This document shows, piece by piece, positions 51,377-61,056 of a DNA stretch of 64,000 nt. Both the position numbers and the translations under genes were made by a program. The stretch lies in the NCBI RefSeq assembly GCF_001043915.1, contig NZ_LABX01000065.1, forward strand, positions 38,968 to 102,967, in the 5' to 3' direction. The stretch is from Methylobacterium aquaticum (GTDB lineage Bacteria > Pseudomonadota > Alphaproteobacteria > Rhizobiales > Beijerinckiaceae). Positions within the stretch are counted from its first letter, which is position 1. Every line of letters starts with the position of its first letter. The notes below the pieces were generated by a model. The model saw only the letters and a list, made by a program, of their open reading frames with translations, had not been told where the DNA came from and ran no database searches.

Positions 51377-53314
51377 TCAGCGCCGGCCGGTCGAGCGCAA
51401 GCCGAACTCCGCCAGCCGCAGGTAGAGGGTGGACCGGGCGATCCCGAGTTGCCGCGCCGCCTCGGTCACGTTCCCGCCGCAGGCGTCGAGTCTGGCCAGG
51501 ATCGCCTCCTTCTCGACGGACCGGATGGCGGTGGGGGGCGGAGCGGATGTCCGCGGCATGAGCCCGCTCGCCCGCAGCGTCCCGGGCAGGTCGTCCATGG
51601 TGAGTTCGTCGTCGCGGGCGGCCATCGCCACCATCGCCTCCACGACGTTGCGCAATTCCCGCACGTTGCCGGGCCATGCATGCGCCAAGAGCGCGGCCTC
51701 GACATCGGCCGTGAGGCGCGGGGGATTGCGCCCGAACCGCGCGGCCGCACTCTCGATGAAGTGTCGCGCGAGCTGGATCACGTCGGCGCCCCGCTCGCGC
51801 AAGGCCGGAACCCGCAGGCGCACGGCCGCGATGCGGTAATAGAGATCGCGACGGAAGCGCTTCGCCTCGATCTCGGCTTCGAGGTCCCGATTGGTCATCG
51901 AGACGAGACGGATGTCCACCGGGTGTCCGTCATGGCTGCCGATCCGGTAGACGATCCCGTCCTCGAGGACGCGCAGCAGGAAGGCTTGGAGATCGACCGG
52001 CATCTCGCCGATCTCGTCGAGGCACAGGACGCCGCCATCCGCCTGTTCGATTCGGCCCGGGCGCCCCTTGTCATCGGCGCCCGTGAAGGCTCCCTTGACG
52101 TAGCCGAACAATTCGCTGGCCACGAGGTCGCGGGCCATGCCGCCGCAATTCAGGGGGACGAACGGGCCATCCGGCGTCCGGGCTTCCTTGATCGCCCGGG
52201 CGAACAGCTCCTTGCCGACCCCGGTCTCCCCCTCGATCAGGACCGGCAGGGGCAGGACCGCCAGCCGGCGGGCCTGCTCCTTGACGGCGCGCATCGCCGG
52301 GCTGTCCCCGACGATCTGGTCGAAGGTGACGCTCCGCTCGCCCGGCATCGCCTTGACGGCGGCAGGCCGGGCCGGCCGTCGTGCGGGAGCCTCGGAGCGC
52401 CGCTTGTGCAGGACGATCAGGCATCCGATCGCCTCGCCGCCCTGCCGGACCACGTCGACGCTGGCCTGGGGGAAGCGCTGGCGGCAGATCCGCATCCAGT
52501 CCTCCGGCTCGGCCGCGCCGATGGACGCGCGCGTCTCCGTCTCCAGATCCTTGTCCGAGCGGAAATCCAGCCGGCGTCGGGCTTCCTCGCTGGCATGCAC
52601 GAGGACGCCCTGATGATCGAGAACGAGGATCTCGTCACTGAGCCAGACCGAGCGCTTCGAGAGGAAATGCTGAAGCAGCAGCGCGTGATCGGCCTTCATC
52701 CGGTGTCCGAGGGAGATCTCGATCTCGTGCGCGAGCGCGGCGGCGAGGGCGAGGCTCTGAGGATGGAACCGGTCGATCGGCCCCGAGATGTCGACGATGC
52801 CGAGCAGCGCCCCGTCGCTCGGATGATGGATGGGCGCGGCGGCGCAACTCCAGCGCTGGACGTCCTGGCAGAAATGCTCGGCTCCGGTGATGCAGACCGG
52901 CCGTCCCAGCGCCAGCGCGGTCCCGATGGCGTTGGTGCCGATCAGTCCCTCGTCCCAGCGGCCCCCTTCCTCGAGGTGGTTCCGGCGTCCCTCCTCGACG
53001 ACGCGCCGGTCGCCGGCCGCTTCGACGATGAAGCCCTGGGTGTCGGCCACGAGCATCATCGAGGACGCTTCGGACAGGAGCAGAGACGACCGCTGGAGCG
53101 CCGGCTTTGCCGCGCCGAGCAGGCGTCGGTTGCGTGATTTCAGCCTGAAGAGTTCCGGTTCTCCGACCAGCGGCGCTTCGGACTGGCGGTGCCACACGCC
53201 CCGCGCCCGGCACCGCTCCCAGGACTCGGAGATCACCGGTTTCGGCCCCGGCAGCAAGCGCCCCTCGGAGAGAAAGACCTCCCAGGCGGTGCGGATCGCG
53301 CGCTGGTCGTGCAT
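51377..53314 (-). CDS. acxR: Sigma-54-dependent activator, AcoR/AcxR type
   Basis: The 645-aa protein has an N-terminal GAF sensor (~60-215; [38 protein letters not shown]), a PAS-like linker, and a sigma-54 AAA+ domain from ~310. That domain has Walker [17 protein letters not shown] (sigma-54 contact), CLDEIGEMP Walker B and [12 protein letters not shown] Fis-type HTH is at the C-terminus ([19 protein letters not shown]). ATG 53314 has GAGGG ~8 nt upstream. It lies 239 bp upstream of acxA on the same strand. It is expected to activate acxABC when acetone or an alcohol precursor is present. Confidence 0.9.
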   Translation of the reverse strand: MHDQRAIRTAWEVFLSEGRLLPGPKPVISESWERCRARGVWHRQSEAPLVGEPELFRLKSRNRRLLGAAKPALQRSSLLLSEASSMMLVADTQGFIVEAAGDRRVVEEGRRNHLEEGGRWDEGLIGTNAIGTALALGRPVCITGAEHFCQDVQRWSCAAAPIHHPSDGALLGIVDISGPIDRFHPQSLALAAALAHEIEISLGHRMKADHALLLQHFLSKRSVWLSDEILVLDHQGVLVHASEEARRRLDFRSDKDLETETRASIGAAEPEDWMRICRQRFPQASVDVVRQGGEAIGCLIVLHKRRSEAPARRPARPAAVKAMPGERSVTFDQIVGDSPAMRAVKEQARRLAVLPLPVLIEGETGVGKELFARAIKEARTPDGPFVPLNCGGMARDLVASELFGYVKGAFTGADDKGRPGRIEQADGGVLCLDEIGEMPVDLQAFLLRVLEDGIVYRIGSHDGHPVDIRLVSMTNRDLEAEIEAKRFRRDLYYRIAAVRLRVPALRERGADVIQLARHFIESAAARFGRNPPRLTADVEAALLAHAWPGNVRELRNVVEAMVAMAARDDELTMDDLPGTLRASGLMPRTSAPPPTAIRSVEKEAILARLDACGGNVTEAARQLGIARSTLYLRLAEFGLRSTGRR

Positions 53315-53848
53315 GAGCATCACCCTCGAAGGACGGCTCTGAGACGCTGGGTTCCCGCCGGGTCCCACGGGAAGGATCGGCCGAGCGTGTCATTATGCTC
53401 AGATCTTGGACAGGCTGGCTATTCTCCCGGCGGGCGGCGGGTGGCGGCAACGCCTCGCACGGGGGAGGGGGCGCGACGAGGTTCGGCCCGCCATGGTGAT
53501 TCAGGGCGCCGGCCTGCCGGGCTTGCCGGCATCGGTCTCGCCTGGTCCGAAAAAAGCCGCGCTTCGGCAACCGATCAGGTGCGGGAGGAACGGGGTCGCG
53601 ATCACGCAGGCGATCGTCGCGACGTCGACGGCGAGCAGGGGTGAGCGGATGCCGTGCGCCAGGCCGGTGTCGCCCTCATCGGGAGCGTGCCGGCGGGCTT
53701 TCCGGAGACATATTGTCAGGAGAGACTTGGCTCTCTTCAGGAGAGATCTGGGGTCCGACCGGGCAGGCTCGCCCCCGCGCGCAGGCCGGGCATGGGCGCC
53801 CTGTCCCGGGATGGGACGTGCCGGATCTCACCGCTGGGCGGATCCGGA
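53315..53848. other. Intergenic region upstream of acxR
   Basis: This gap between the acxR start and the end of the cyanate operon contains a CAGGAGAG direct repeat near 53,718-53,745 and no gene I can support; frames crossing it lack ribosome-binding sites and run antisense into cynS. The acxR promoter must lie here but was not identified. Confidence 0.45.
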
Positions 53849-53880
53849 GCCGGCCGGCGGCTTGCACGCCGCCGGCCGGC
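53849..53880 (-). terminator. Hairpin downstream of cynS
   Basis: GCCGGCCGGCGGC and GCCGCCGGCCGGC form a perfect 13-bp GC-only stem with the 6-nt loop TTGCAC, 9 bp past the cynS stop. No U-tract follows, so it may act as a terminator with Rho or as a 3' RNA stabiliser. Confidence 0.65.
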
Positions 53881-53889
53881 CGAGCGCGC

Positions 53890-54378
53890 TCAATCCTCCT
53901 TGAACCCGTATTCGGGCACGCCCTCCTCGTTGCCGTAATACTTATAGGGCAGGAACTTGCCCGACAGGCTCATCTTGACGCGATCCCCCTTGTTGTTCGG
54001 TTCGCGCTCCATGGTCATGTTGAAGTCGATCGCCGACATGATGCCGTCGCCGAACTCCTCCTGGATCAGCTCCTTCCAGGTGGTGCCGTAGACCATCACC
54101 AGTTCGTAGAAGCGGTAGATCAGCGGGTCGGTCGGCGGCATCGCGGGGATCGAGCCGCGATAGGGCGCCTCGTTCAGCATCCGCTCCTCGGCCGTCGACA
54201 GGCCGAACAGGGCGGCGGCCTTCGCGGCCTGGGCTTTCGGCAGCTTCATCTGGCCCATGCAGGCGGCGGTGATCAGGATCGGCGAGATCCCGCCGATCTC
54301 ATCCTGGATGTACTTCCAGGTCCAGCCCTTCTCGCGCTTGATGTCGAGCAGTTTCTCGGTCAGGTCTTCGCGCTTCAT
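53890..54378 (-). CDS. cynS: Cyanase (cyanate hydratase)
   Basis: The enzyme converts cyanate plus bicarbonate to ammonia and 2 CO2 in the cytosol as a homodecamer. The 162-aa protein has the helical N-terminal domain (about 1-80) and the catalytic C-terminal domain with Arg89, Glu92 (YRFYELVMVYG) and Ser115 (GDGIMSAIDFNM), matching the triad of E. coli cyanase. The final GVPEYGFKED extends slightly beyond E. coli CynS. It lies at the end of the cynABDS operon, ~140 bp after the ATPase. Confidence 0.97.
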   Translation of the reverse strand: MKREDLTEKLLDIKREKGWTWKYIQDEIGGISPILITAACMGQMKLPKAQAAKAAALFGLSTAEERMLNEAPYRGSIPAMPPTDPLIYRFYELVMVYGTTWKELIQEEFGDGIMSAIDFNMTMEREPNNKGDRVKMSLSGKFLPYKYYGNEEGVPEYGFKED

Positions 54379-54518
54379 GAGATCACTCCTTCCGTTGAGG
54401 CATCGAGGGGCGTGCCCCGCTCCCGCGCCGGCCCGGCGATCGGGACAGGCGGAGTGAGCGGGAGCGTTCAGTGACTCTGGTCCCGTGGCGTCACCGCGGG
54501 TGACTCTCCCGAGAGGGA

Positions 54519-55496
54519 TCAGGCCCGTCTGGCGGGTGGCGGCGGGCCGAGCTCCGCGGCGTCCGGCTCGCCCGAGGAGGGCCGCACGATCGGCGGGTGC
54601 CGGGGGTCGTAGCCCTCGGGCATCGCCTCGCGCAGGGTCCGGGAGCGGGTCACCAGGAAGTCGATCAGGTGGTTGCGCAAGGCGTAATAGCCCGGCGCGT
54701 GGTGGAGCTGGGTGCGGTCGCGGTTCGTCGGCAGCGGGTTCTCGACGATCTCGGCGACCTTCGCCTCCGGCCCGTTCGTCATCAGCACGATCCGGTCGGC
54801 GAGGTAGATCGCCTCGTCGACGTCGTGGGTGATCATGAACACGGTCTGCCCGGTCTCGACGCAGATCCGCCGCACCTCGTCCTGAAGCGTGCCGCGGGTG
54901 AGCGCATCGAGCGCCGAGAACGGCTCGTCCATGAGCAGGATCTTGGGCTCGATCGACAGCGCCCGGGCGATGCCGACGCGCTGCTTCATGCCGCCCGACA
55001 GCTCGGAGGGCCGCTTGTGCTCGGACCCGGCGAGGCCGACCGTGGCGATCGCGCGCCTGGCCCGGGCCTCGATCTCGGCCCGGGGGGCTTTCCGCCAGCG
55101 CGACGACACCGCGTAGGCGACGTTGCCGAGCACGCTGCGCCAGGGCAGCAGGGCGTGGCCCTGGAAGATCACCGCCCGGTCGAGGCTGGTCCCGGCGATG
55201 CCCTGCCCGTCGACGATCACCGCGCCCTCGGAGGGCGCCTCGAGCCCGGCCAGGATGTTCAGGACGGTCGTCTTGCCGCAGCCGGAATGGCCGATCATGC
55301 ATACGAACTCGCCGCGGCGCATCGCCAGCCACAGGTTCTCGAAGATCGTGGTCGTCCGTCCTCCGGGCACCGGATAGCGCCGCGCGATCCCCTCGATCGA
55401 GATGAACTTTTCCGCGTTGGACATGCGGCCGGTCCCGGCATTCTGGTCGGGGACGGCGCCGGAGACGCGCCGCACGAAGGGAAGGAGCTTGCTCAT
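54519..55496 (-). CDS. cynD: Cyanate ABC transporter ATPase
   Basis: The 325-aa ATPase is of the NrtD/CynD/SsuB class: Walker A GHSGCGKTT, FQGHALLPWRSVLGNV, signature LSGGMKQR, Walker B ILLMDEPFSALDALTRG, HDVDEAIYLADRI, with an extra ~60-residue C-terminal tail. The start at 55496 has GGAGTGAGG upstream; an internal ATG at 55424 is possible. It overlaps none of its neighbours and is 10 bp after the permease. Confidence 0.88.
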   Translation of the reverse strand: MSKLLPFVRRVSGAVPDQNAGTGRMSNAEKFISIEGIARRYPVPGGRTTTIFENLWLAMRRGEFVCMIGHSGCGKTTVLNILAGLEAPSEGAVIVDGQGIAGTSLDRAVIFQGHALLPWRSVLGNVAYAVSSRWRKAPRAEIEARARRAIATVGLAGSEHKRPSELSGGMKQRVGIARALSIEPKILLMDEPFSALDALTRGTLQDEVRRICVETGQTVFMITHDVDEAIYLADRIVLMTNGPEAKVAEIVENPLPTNRDRTQLHHAPGYYALRNHLIDFLVTRSRTLREAMPEGYDPRHPPIVRPSSGEPDAAELGPPPPARRA

Positions 55497-55506
55497 CCGC
55501 GCGGCC

Positions 55507-56346
55507 TCACTCCGGGAAGGTCACGAGCGCCTGCGCGCGGGCGAGCATCTGGTCGAGGACCATGCCGACGAGGCCGATCACCAGGATCGAGGTGATCACG
55601 TTGGTGATCGAGAGGTTGTTCCACTCGTTCCAGACGAAGTAGCCGATGCCGGTGCCGCCGACGAGCATCTCGGCCGCGACGATGACGAGCCAGGCGATGC
55701 CGATCGAGATCCGCATGCCGGTGAGGATGGTGGGGGCCGCCGCCGGGAGGATCACCGTGAAGGCCCGCCGGAGCGGCCCGACTTCCAGCGTCCAGGCGAC
55801 GTTGAGCCATTCCTTGCGGGTGCTCGACACGCCGAACACCGTGTTGATCAGCATCGGCCAGAGCGAGCAGATGAAGATCACGAAGATCGCCGAGAGCCCG
55901 GAATCCTTGATCGTGTAGAGGGCGAGCGGCATCCAGGCGAGCGGCGAGACCGGCTTGAGGATCTGGATGTAGGGATCGAGCGCCCGGCTCATCAGCGGCG
56001 ACATGCCGATGAGGAAGCCGACCGGGATGGCGACCAGCACCGCGAGCCCGTAGCCGAGGGCGACGCGCCCGACCGAGTGGGCGAGCTGGATTCCGAGCCC
56101 CTTGTCGTTCGGGCCCCGGTCGTAGAACGGGTCCTTCAGATGCGTCCAGATCGTCGCGCCGACGTCGAGCGGCCCGGGCATCGCGGATTTCCCGGTCGTC
56201 GCGGCGGCGCCCATCAGGGCGGCGTATTCGGGATCCATCGCCTCGGTCCGGGCGGTCCCGCTCACCGCGACCTGCCAGACGAGCAGGAGCGCGGCCAGCA
56301 GCGTCAGCGAGAGCACGCCGGCGCGGAGGTTGAGGGAGCGCGCCAT
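55507..56346 (-). CDS. cynB: Cyanate ABC transporter permease
   Basis: The 279-aa inner-membrane protein is an NrtB/CynB-type permease with about six helices and the EAA-like loop ...LEVGPLRRAFTVILPAAAPTILTGMRISIGIAW. The periplasmic stretch around residues 30-80 is longer than usual. It starts 4 bp after the binding-protein gene. Confidence 0.88.
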   Translation of the reverse strand: MARSLNLRAGVLSLTLLAALLLVWQVAVSGTARTEAMDPEYAALMGAAATTGKSAMPGPLDVGATIWTHLKDPFYDRGPNDKGLGIQLAHSVGRVALGYGLAVLVAIPVGFLIGMSPLMSRALDPYIQILKPVSPLAWMPLALYTIKDSGLSAIFVIFICSLWPMLINTVFGVSSTRKEWLNVAWTLEVGPLRRAFTVILPAAAPTILTGMRISIGIAWLVIVAAEMLVGGTGIGYFVWNEWNNLSITNVITSILVIGLVGMVLDQMLARAQALVTFPE

Positions 56347-56350
56347 GGCC

Positions 56351-57721
56351 TCAGCTCGCCCGCTTGATCGGGAAGGAGTCGAGGTACTCCTTCGGCTTGG
56401 CCGGATCGAAGGTCTTTCCCATCACCACGAAGGTCTTGCTCGTGCCGTCGGGCGGCGCGAACCCCTCCTGCTTCATCAGCCGGGCGGCGTCGGTCGCGAG
56501 ATAGACCTGCTTGGCGACCGCGGCGTAGTCGACTTCGCCCTTGATCTGGCCCCAGCGCTTCATCTGGGTCATGATCCAGACGGCGAAGGATTGCCACGGG
56601 AAGGCGTCGAAATCGACGCGGTCGGGCACCCGGCGGACCTGGCCCAGCCCGTCGGCGAAGGTGCCGGTGAGCACCTGCTCCACCACGGTCAGCGGCTGGT
56701 TGAGGTAGTTGGCCGGGGCGATCGCGGCGGCGATCTCCTTGCGGTTGTCCTTGTTCGAGGCATAGGCGGTCGCCTGGATGATCGCCCGCAGCAGCGCGGC
56801 ATAGGTATTGGGCGTCTCCTTGATGAAGGCGTCCGAGGCGGCGAAGGCGCAGCACGGATGCCGGTCCCAGATCTCCTTCGACAGGAGGTGGATGAAGCCG
56901 ACGCCGTCATAGACCGCGCGCTGGTTCACCGGATCGGGAGCGAGGAAGCCGTCGATGTTGTCGGCGCGCAGGTTCGCGACCATCTCGGGCGGCGGCACGG
57001 CGCGGATCTGGACGTCGGTATCGGGGTCGATGCCGGCTTCCGCCAGGTAGTAGCGCAGCAGATAGTTGTGCATCGAGTAGTCGAACGGGACCGCAAGCTT
57101 GAAGCCCTTCCAGTCCTTCGGATTGCGCCGGTCCTTGTGCTTCATCGCCAGGGTGATCGCCTGGCCGTTGACGTTCTCCACCGCCGGCATCGCGTAGGCT
57201 TGCGGGGTTGAGCCGAGGCCGAGCGAGATCGCGATCGGCATCGGCGCCAGCATGTGGGCGGCGTCGTATTCCTTGTTCAGCGTCTTGTCGCGGATCACCG
57301 CCCAGCCGGCGGTCTTGACCACCTCGACGTTCAGGCCCTGCTTCTCGTAGAAGCCCATCGGCTTGGCCATGATGATCGGCGTGGCGCAGGTGATCGGGAT
57401 GAAGCCGACCTTGAGGTCGGTCTTCTCCGGCTTGCCTCCTTGCGCGAAAGCCTCCGCGGCGAACCGGGTCGGGAAGACCTGGCTCACCGCCGCCAGGGCG
57501 GCGGCCGCCCCGACGCTGCGCAGGAAGGCACGGCGCTCGGCATCGTGCGGGAAGAGCGCGCGCATCACCGCACCCTCGACCGTGCGCTCCAGCGCCGCCT
57601 CGCCCGTCGGCACGGCAGCGTGCGCGGCATCGTGGGCGGCTTGGTCGCTGTGGGCGCCGCAGGAGCAACCGCCGGGGGCAAGGCGGTGTCTGGCATCGAA
57701 GGGATTGTCGAACAAAGCCAT
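56351..57721 (-). CDS. cynA: Cyanate ABC transporter substrate-binding protein
   Basis: The 456-aa protein has an unusual ~60-residue N-terminal extension, rich in Cys/His (APGGCSCGAHSD), before a twin-arginine signal (ERRAFLRSVGAAAALAAVSQ). The mature NMT1/NrtA-type domain begins KPEKTDLKVGFIPITCATPIIMAK. NrtA-type proteins bind nitrate, but the cynS in the same operon and the CynF-like regulator favour cyanate. First gene of the operon; a sigma-54 box lies ~36 bp upstream of ATG 57721. Confidence 0.87.
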   Translation of the reverse strand: MALFDNPFDARHRLAPGGCSCGAHSDQAAHDAAHAAVPTGEAALERTVEGAVMRALFPHDAERRAFLRSVGAAAALAAVSQVFPTRFAAEAFAQGGKPEKTDLKVGFIPITCATPIIMAKPMGFYEKQGLNVEVVKTAGWAVIRDKTLNKEYDAAHMLAPMPIAISLGLGSTPQAYAMPAVENVNGQAITLAMKHKDRRNPKDWKGFKLAVPFDYSMHNYLLRYYLAEAGIDPDTDVQIRAVPPPEMVANLRADNIDGFLAPDPVNQRAVYDGVGFIHLLSKEIWDRHPCCAFAASDAFIKETPNTYAALLRAIIQATAYASNKDNRKEIAAAIAPANYLNQPLTVVEQVLTGTFADGLGQVRRVPDRVDFDAFPWQSFAVWIMTQMKRWGQIKGEVDYAAVAKQVYLATDAARLMKQEGFAPPDGTSKTFVVMGKTFDPAKPKEYLDSFPIKRAS

Positions 57722-57755
57722 CAGCGCCTCGCGCGGTTCGGGACGGCACCGACAT

Positions 57756-57771
57756 GGCAAGGCGTGTGCCA
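57756..57771 (-). promoter_or_regulatory. Sigma-54 (-24/-12) promoter of cynABDS
   Basis: On the minus strand TGGCACACGCCTTGCC gives GG-N10-GC with a full TGGCAC box and TTGC, ~36 bp before the cynA start. Confidence 0.82.
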
Positions 57772-57830
57772 GGCGCGCGAAACGAGGAAACTCGATATGT
57801 AACAGTGATTTGGCTTAGGCGTGCCAAGCC

Positions 57831-57880
57831 ACGAAATCTCGTGTAAAACGAAATTTCGTAGAAAGAAGACGAGATTTCGT
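57831..57880. promoter_or_regulatory. Three tandem 12-bp palindromes (activator sites)
   Basis: ACGAAATCTCGT (57,831-57,842), ACGAAATTTCGT (57,848-57,859, perfect) and ACGAGATTTCGT (57,869-57,880) lie 60-125 bp upstream of the sigma-54 box. The third ends 1 bp before the cynF ATG, so occupancy could also repress the regulator's own expression. Confidence 0.78.
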
Positions 57881-57881
57881 G

Positions 57882-59792
57882 ATGACCGGGGGCCTCCGCG
57901 ACGAACCGGTGGATCGTGACCACGGGCCGGGCTTCGGCGCCGCCTTCGAGGCGGGCGCCGAGGCCATGCTGGTGCTCGATCCGGACGCCGACCGGATCGT
58001 CGACGCCAACGACGCGGCGGCCCGCCTGCTCGGGCAGGCCCGGTCCGTCCTGCGGGGCATGGCGGCGAGCGCGCTGCACCCGGGCCAGCGTCCGGCCCTG
58101 ATCGTGTTCACCCAGGGCGTTCTGGCCAAGGGCCGCTGGTGGACCCACACGCTCACCCCCCGCCACGGGGCCGGCCGCGCCCTCACCCTCGAAGTCGTCG
58201 GCGCGGTGCTGCCGGACGGGCTCGTGCTGTTCACCCTCTACGATCTCGACGAGCGCCGACAACGCCAGGTCGATCGCGAGGCCGACCGGCACATGCGCGC
58301 CGGCCTCTCCGAGTGGCAGCGCATGGAACGGATCTTTCGCGACATCGAGCGGGAGAACCAGCTGATCCTGCGCGCCGCCGGCGAGGGGATCTACGGGGTC
58401 AACGCCGAGGGCGTGACGACCTTCCTCAACCCGGCCGCCGAGCGCATGCTGGGCTGGGCCGCCGCCGACCTCGTCGGCCGGGACATGCACAGCACCGTGC
58501 ACCACACCCACCCGGACGGCTGCCATTACCCGCACCGGGATTGCCCGATCTACGCCGCCTTCCGCGACGGCGCCGTGCATCAGGTCGACGACGAGGTGTT
58601 CTGGCGGCGCGACGGCACGTCCTTCCCGGTCGAGTACACCTCGACGCCGATCCGCGACCGCGGCGCGCTGGTCGGCGCCGTCATCGTGTTCCGCGACGTC
58701 AGCCAGCGCCGCGAGGCGGACGAGCGCCTGCGCCAGGCGCTGGCCGAGGTGGTGTCCTTGCGCGAGCGCCTCGAACTCGAGAACGCCTACCTCAAGGAGG
58801 AGATCCGGGCCGGCAGCCACCACCAGGGCATCATCGGCCGCAGCCCCGCCATCGAGGCGATCCGGCGGCAGATCGACCTCGTGGCCGGCACCGACGCCAC
58901 GGTCCTGATCACGGGCGAGTCCGGCACCGGCAAGGAGCTGATCGCCCGCGCGATCCACGAGGCGAGCCGCCGCCGCGAGCGCCCGCTCGTCCGGGTGAAC
59001 TGCGCCGCGGTGCCGCGCGAGCTGTTCGAGAGCGAGTTCTTCGGCCACGCGAAGGGGGCCTTCACGGGCGCGCTGCGCGACCGGGTCGGGCGCTTCGAAC
59101 TGGCCGACGGCGGCACGCTGTTCCTCGACGAGGTCGGCGAGATCCCCCTCGATCTCCAGAGCAAGCTGCTGCGGGTGTTGCAGGAGCGCTCGTTCGAGCG
59201 GGTCGGCGAGGAGCGCACCCGCGCGGTCGACGTGCGCCTCGTGGCGGCCACGAACCGCGACTTGAAGGAGGAGGTGCGGCGCGGCCGCTTCCGCGGCGAT
59301 CTCTACTTCCGCCTCAACGTCTTTCCGATCGGCGCGACGCCCCTGCGCGAACGGCCCGAGGACATCCCGCTCATCGCCCAGCACATGCTCACCGGGGCCG
59401 CGCACCGCCTCGGCGTGCCCGAGCCCCGCCTGACGGAGGGCGACGTCCGCCGCCTCCTCCGCTACGCCTGGCCCGGCAACGTGCGCGAACTGGAGAACGT
59501 CATCGAGCGTGGCGTCATCCTCGCCCAGCGGGGCCGCCTGCGCCTCGACCTGTCCGAGCTTGAGGAGACGGCCCCGCGAGACGCCGCCCGCCCCGCCCCG
59601 GCAACCGCCGCGCCGGGACGCCGTCCGTACAACGAGGCGGAGCGCCGCGCCCGCGACCGGGCCGAGATCGTCGAGGCGTTGGCGCTGTGCGGTGGCAAGG
59701 TGTTCGGGCCCGGAGGAGCGGCGGATCTGCTCGGACTGCCTCCGACGACGCTTGCCTCCCGCATCAAATCCTACGGCATTCCGAAAAAATGA
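57882..59792 (+). CDS. cynF: Sigma-54-dependent activator with two PAS domains, CynF-like
   Basis: The 636-aa protein has PAS folds at ~20-110 and ~165-290 (the second with [19 protein letters not shown] and a Cys/His-rich [18 protein letters not shown] loop), then a sigma-54 AAA+ domain with [25 protein letters not shown] and [13 protein letters not shown]. The C-terminal Fis-type HTH reads [23 protein letters not shown]. It is divergent from cynABDS. Pseudomonas pseudoalcaligenes cynFABDS has a sigma-54 activator CynF in the same position, so this is the likely counterpart. The HxHxxxC-rich PAS loop may hold a metal or sense a thiol-reactive ligand; that is speculation. Confidence 0.88.
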   Translation: MTGGLRDEPVDRDHGPGFGAAFEAGAEAMLVLDPDADRIVDANDAAARLLGQARSVLRGMAASALHPGQRPALIVFTQGVLAKGRWWTHTLTPRHGAGRALTLEVVGAVLPDGLVLFTLYDLDERRQRQVDREADRHMRAGLSEWQRMERIFRDIERENQLILRAAGEGIYGVNAEGVTTFLNPAAERMLGWAAADLVGRDMHSTVHHTHPDGCHYPHRDCPIYAAFRDGAVHQVDDEVFWRRDGTSFPVEYTSTPIRDRGALVGAVIVFRDVSQRREADERLRQALAEVVSLRERLELENAYLKEEIRAGSHHQGIIGRSPAIEAIRRQIDLVAGTDATVLITGESGTGKELIARAIHEASRRRERPLVRVNCAAVPRELFESEFFGHAKGAFTGALRDRVGRFELADGGTLFLDEVGEIPLDLQSKLLRVLQERSFERVGEERTRAVDVRLVAATNRDLKEEVRRGRFRGDLYFRLNVFPIGATPLRERPEDIPLIAQHMLTGAAHRLGVPEPRLTEGDVRRLLRYAWPGNVRELENVIERGVILAQRGRLRLDLSELEETAPRDAARPAPATAAPGRRPYNEAERRARDRAEIVEALALCGGKVFGPGGAADLLGLPPTTLASRIKSYGIPKK

Positions 59793-59989
59793 TCGGCACG
59801 CCGTCCCGCGGCCATCGGAGCGTCCGGCGCGGGACGCCACGGCGTCGCCGTTTTCCTCCACGGGACCGGCGCCGGCTCATCCCGACGGCTGGTGGGATCC
59901 ATCGTTGGTGTCGTTCTCGCAGTGCCGCCAGATTCCAGGTCCTGGACCTCAGGGCTTGCGAATCCGTCGGGAAAGCCCCCTCGGCATAC
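59793..59989. other. Intergenic region after cynF
   Basis: No gene or regulatory site is recognised here. It borders the decayed hpaI sequence. Confidence 0.35.
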
Positions 59990-60240
59990 GAACACCGTGT
60001 CGTTGGCGGCCGGCGGCACCCTGCCGACACGTCGTCGGGCGCCACCGCCTGGAGCTGCGGCGGCACGGTGAGCGGATCGCCGGGCCGAGTGCTCGGTGTC
60101 GAAGAGCAGCCCGTCATAAGCCCGATCCCGCGACGGCCTCGGCCGCGCAGGAGCCCGCCAGGCTGCACCGCAGGCCGATCTGCCGGCGGCCCTCGCGCAG
60201 CAGGGCGCGCTCGAAGCGGCTCTCGATCTTGCCGCCTCAG
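59990..60240 (-). pseudogene. Decayed hpaI (HpcH/HpaI-type aldolase) remnant
   Basis: On the minus strand three frames in succession keep HpaI-like pieces: FERALLREGRRQIGLRCSLAGSCAAEAVAGSG, then YDGLLFDTEHS, then QLQAVAPDDVSAGCRRPP. These parallel the start of HpaI (…GLWLGLSS..AELLAGAGFDWLLIDGEH..QLQAIAPYPV..VVRP). Only about 70 of ~260 residues remain. It follows the HpaH-type hydratase in the order seen in homoprotocatechuate meta-cleavage clusters. Non-functional as read. Confidence 0.65.
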
Positions 60241-60263
60241 ACGAACTTGCCGCCTCAGACGAA
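60228..60263. repeat. 18-bp tandem duplication across the hydratase stop codon
   Basis: CTTGCCGCCTCAGACGAA occurs twice head to tail at 60,228-60,245 and 60,246-60,263. On the minus strand it repeats the final Phe-Val-stop of the hydratase gene. Confidence 0.85.
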
Positions 60264-61037
60264 GGAGACGCCGATGGCGCCGAGCGGGCCGTAATCGGCC
60301 TGGATCACGTCGCCTTGTCGGATGTCGACGGGCCGCGTGAACGAGCCGCCGAGCACGATCTGCCCCTTCTTGAGCCCCGCATCGACCGCCGCGAGCTTGT
60401 TGACCAGCCACGCGATGCCGGCAGCCGGGTGGCCCATGATCGCGGCCGAGACGCCGGATTCCTCGATGATGCCGTTCTGCGACAGCGTCGCGCCGATCCA
60501 GCGCACGTCGACATCGAACGGCCGGATCGTGCGCCCGCCGACCACGATGGCGCCGAAGGCGGCATTGTCCGCGATGGTGTCGACGATCGCCCGCGGCACC
60601 TCGGTGCGGTAGTCGATGATCTCGAGCGCCGGGACCACGAACTCGGTCGCCCGCATCACGTCGTAGATCCGGCAGCCCGGACCCGACAAATCCTCGCCCA
60701 TGATGAAGGCGAGTTCCACTTCGAGCCGCGGCTTGATGAACAGGTCGGTGCGGATCTGGGCGCCGTCGTTGAACAGCGCGTCGTCGAGGATGCGGCCGTA
60801 ATCCGGTTCGGTCATCTTCGAGGCCATCTGCATCGCGCGCGAGGTCAGGCCGATCTTGTGGCCGGCGAGCCGGGCCCCGGCGGCGATCCGGGCCTCGGCC
60901 CAGAGATCCTGGACCCGGTAGGCATCCGCGATCTCCATGCCGGGAAAGGTCTTGGAGAGAAGCGGGCAGGGCACCCGCTCACGCTCGGCCGTGAGGATGG
61001 CCTCGGCGGCCTTGCGGTGATCGTCGTCGCTCAGCAC
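60255..61037 (-). CDS. 2-oxo-hepta-3-ene-1,7-dioate hydratase-type enzyme (HpaH-like)
   Basis: The 260-aa protein closely follows HpaH/MhpD-type fumarylacetoacetase-fold hydratases: LAGHKIGLTSRAMQMASKMTEPDYGRILDDALF, KPRLEVELAFIMGEDL (metal Glu residues), FVVPALEIIDYR, DNAAFGAIVVGG and VLGGSFTRPVDI. Known members hydrate 2-oxo-enoates from aromatic ring meta-cleavage. GTG 61037 is chosen because GGAGGG lies ~5 nt upstream. It is 19 bp after the intradiol dioxygenase. Pairing of an intradiol dioxygenase with a meta-cleavage hydratase is unusual. Confidence 0.85.
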   Translation of the reverse strand: MLSDDDHRKAAEAILTAERERVPCPLLSKTFPGMEIADAYRVQDLWAEARIAAGARLAGHKIGLTSRAMQMASKMTEPDYGRILDDALFNDGAQIRTDLFIKPRLEVELAFIMGEDLSGPGCRIYDVMRATEFVVPALEIIDYRTEVPRAIVDTIADNAAFGAIVVGGRTIRPFDVDVRWIGATLSQNGIIEESGVSAAIMGHPAAGIAWLVNKLAAVDAGLKKGQIVLGGSFTRPVDIRQGDVIQADYGPLGAIGVSFV

Positions 61038-61056
61038 GGCTGGTCCCTCCAAAGTT

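Noticed and set aside
46538..51425. Two + strand frames of more than 800 codons opposite acxB and acxA
   Set aside because: Both are shadows of highly conserved acetone carboxylase genes; no ribosome-binding sites or domain motifs.
53890..55332. One continuous minus frame joining part of the cynD region to cynS
   Set aside because: The upstream part is out of frame with the real CynD protein; cynS starts at its own ATG 54378, so it is not a fusion gene.
54519..57721. Transporter as a nitrate or taurine system
   Set aside because: NrtABD-like sequence is compatible, but it shares an operon with cynS and lies opposite a CynF-like activator; no nitrate reductase or taurine dioxygenase is nearby.
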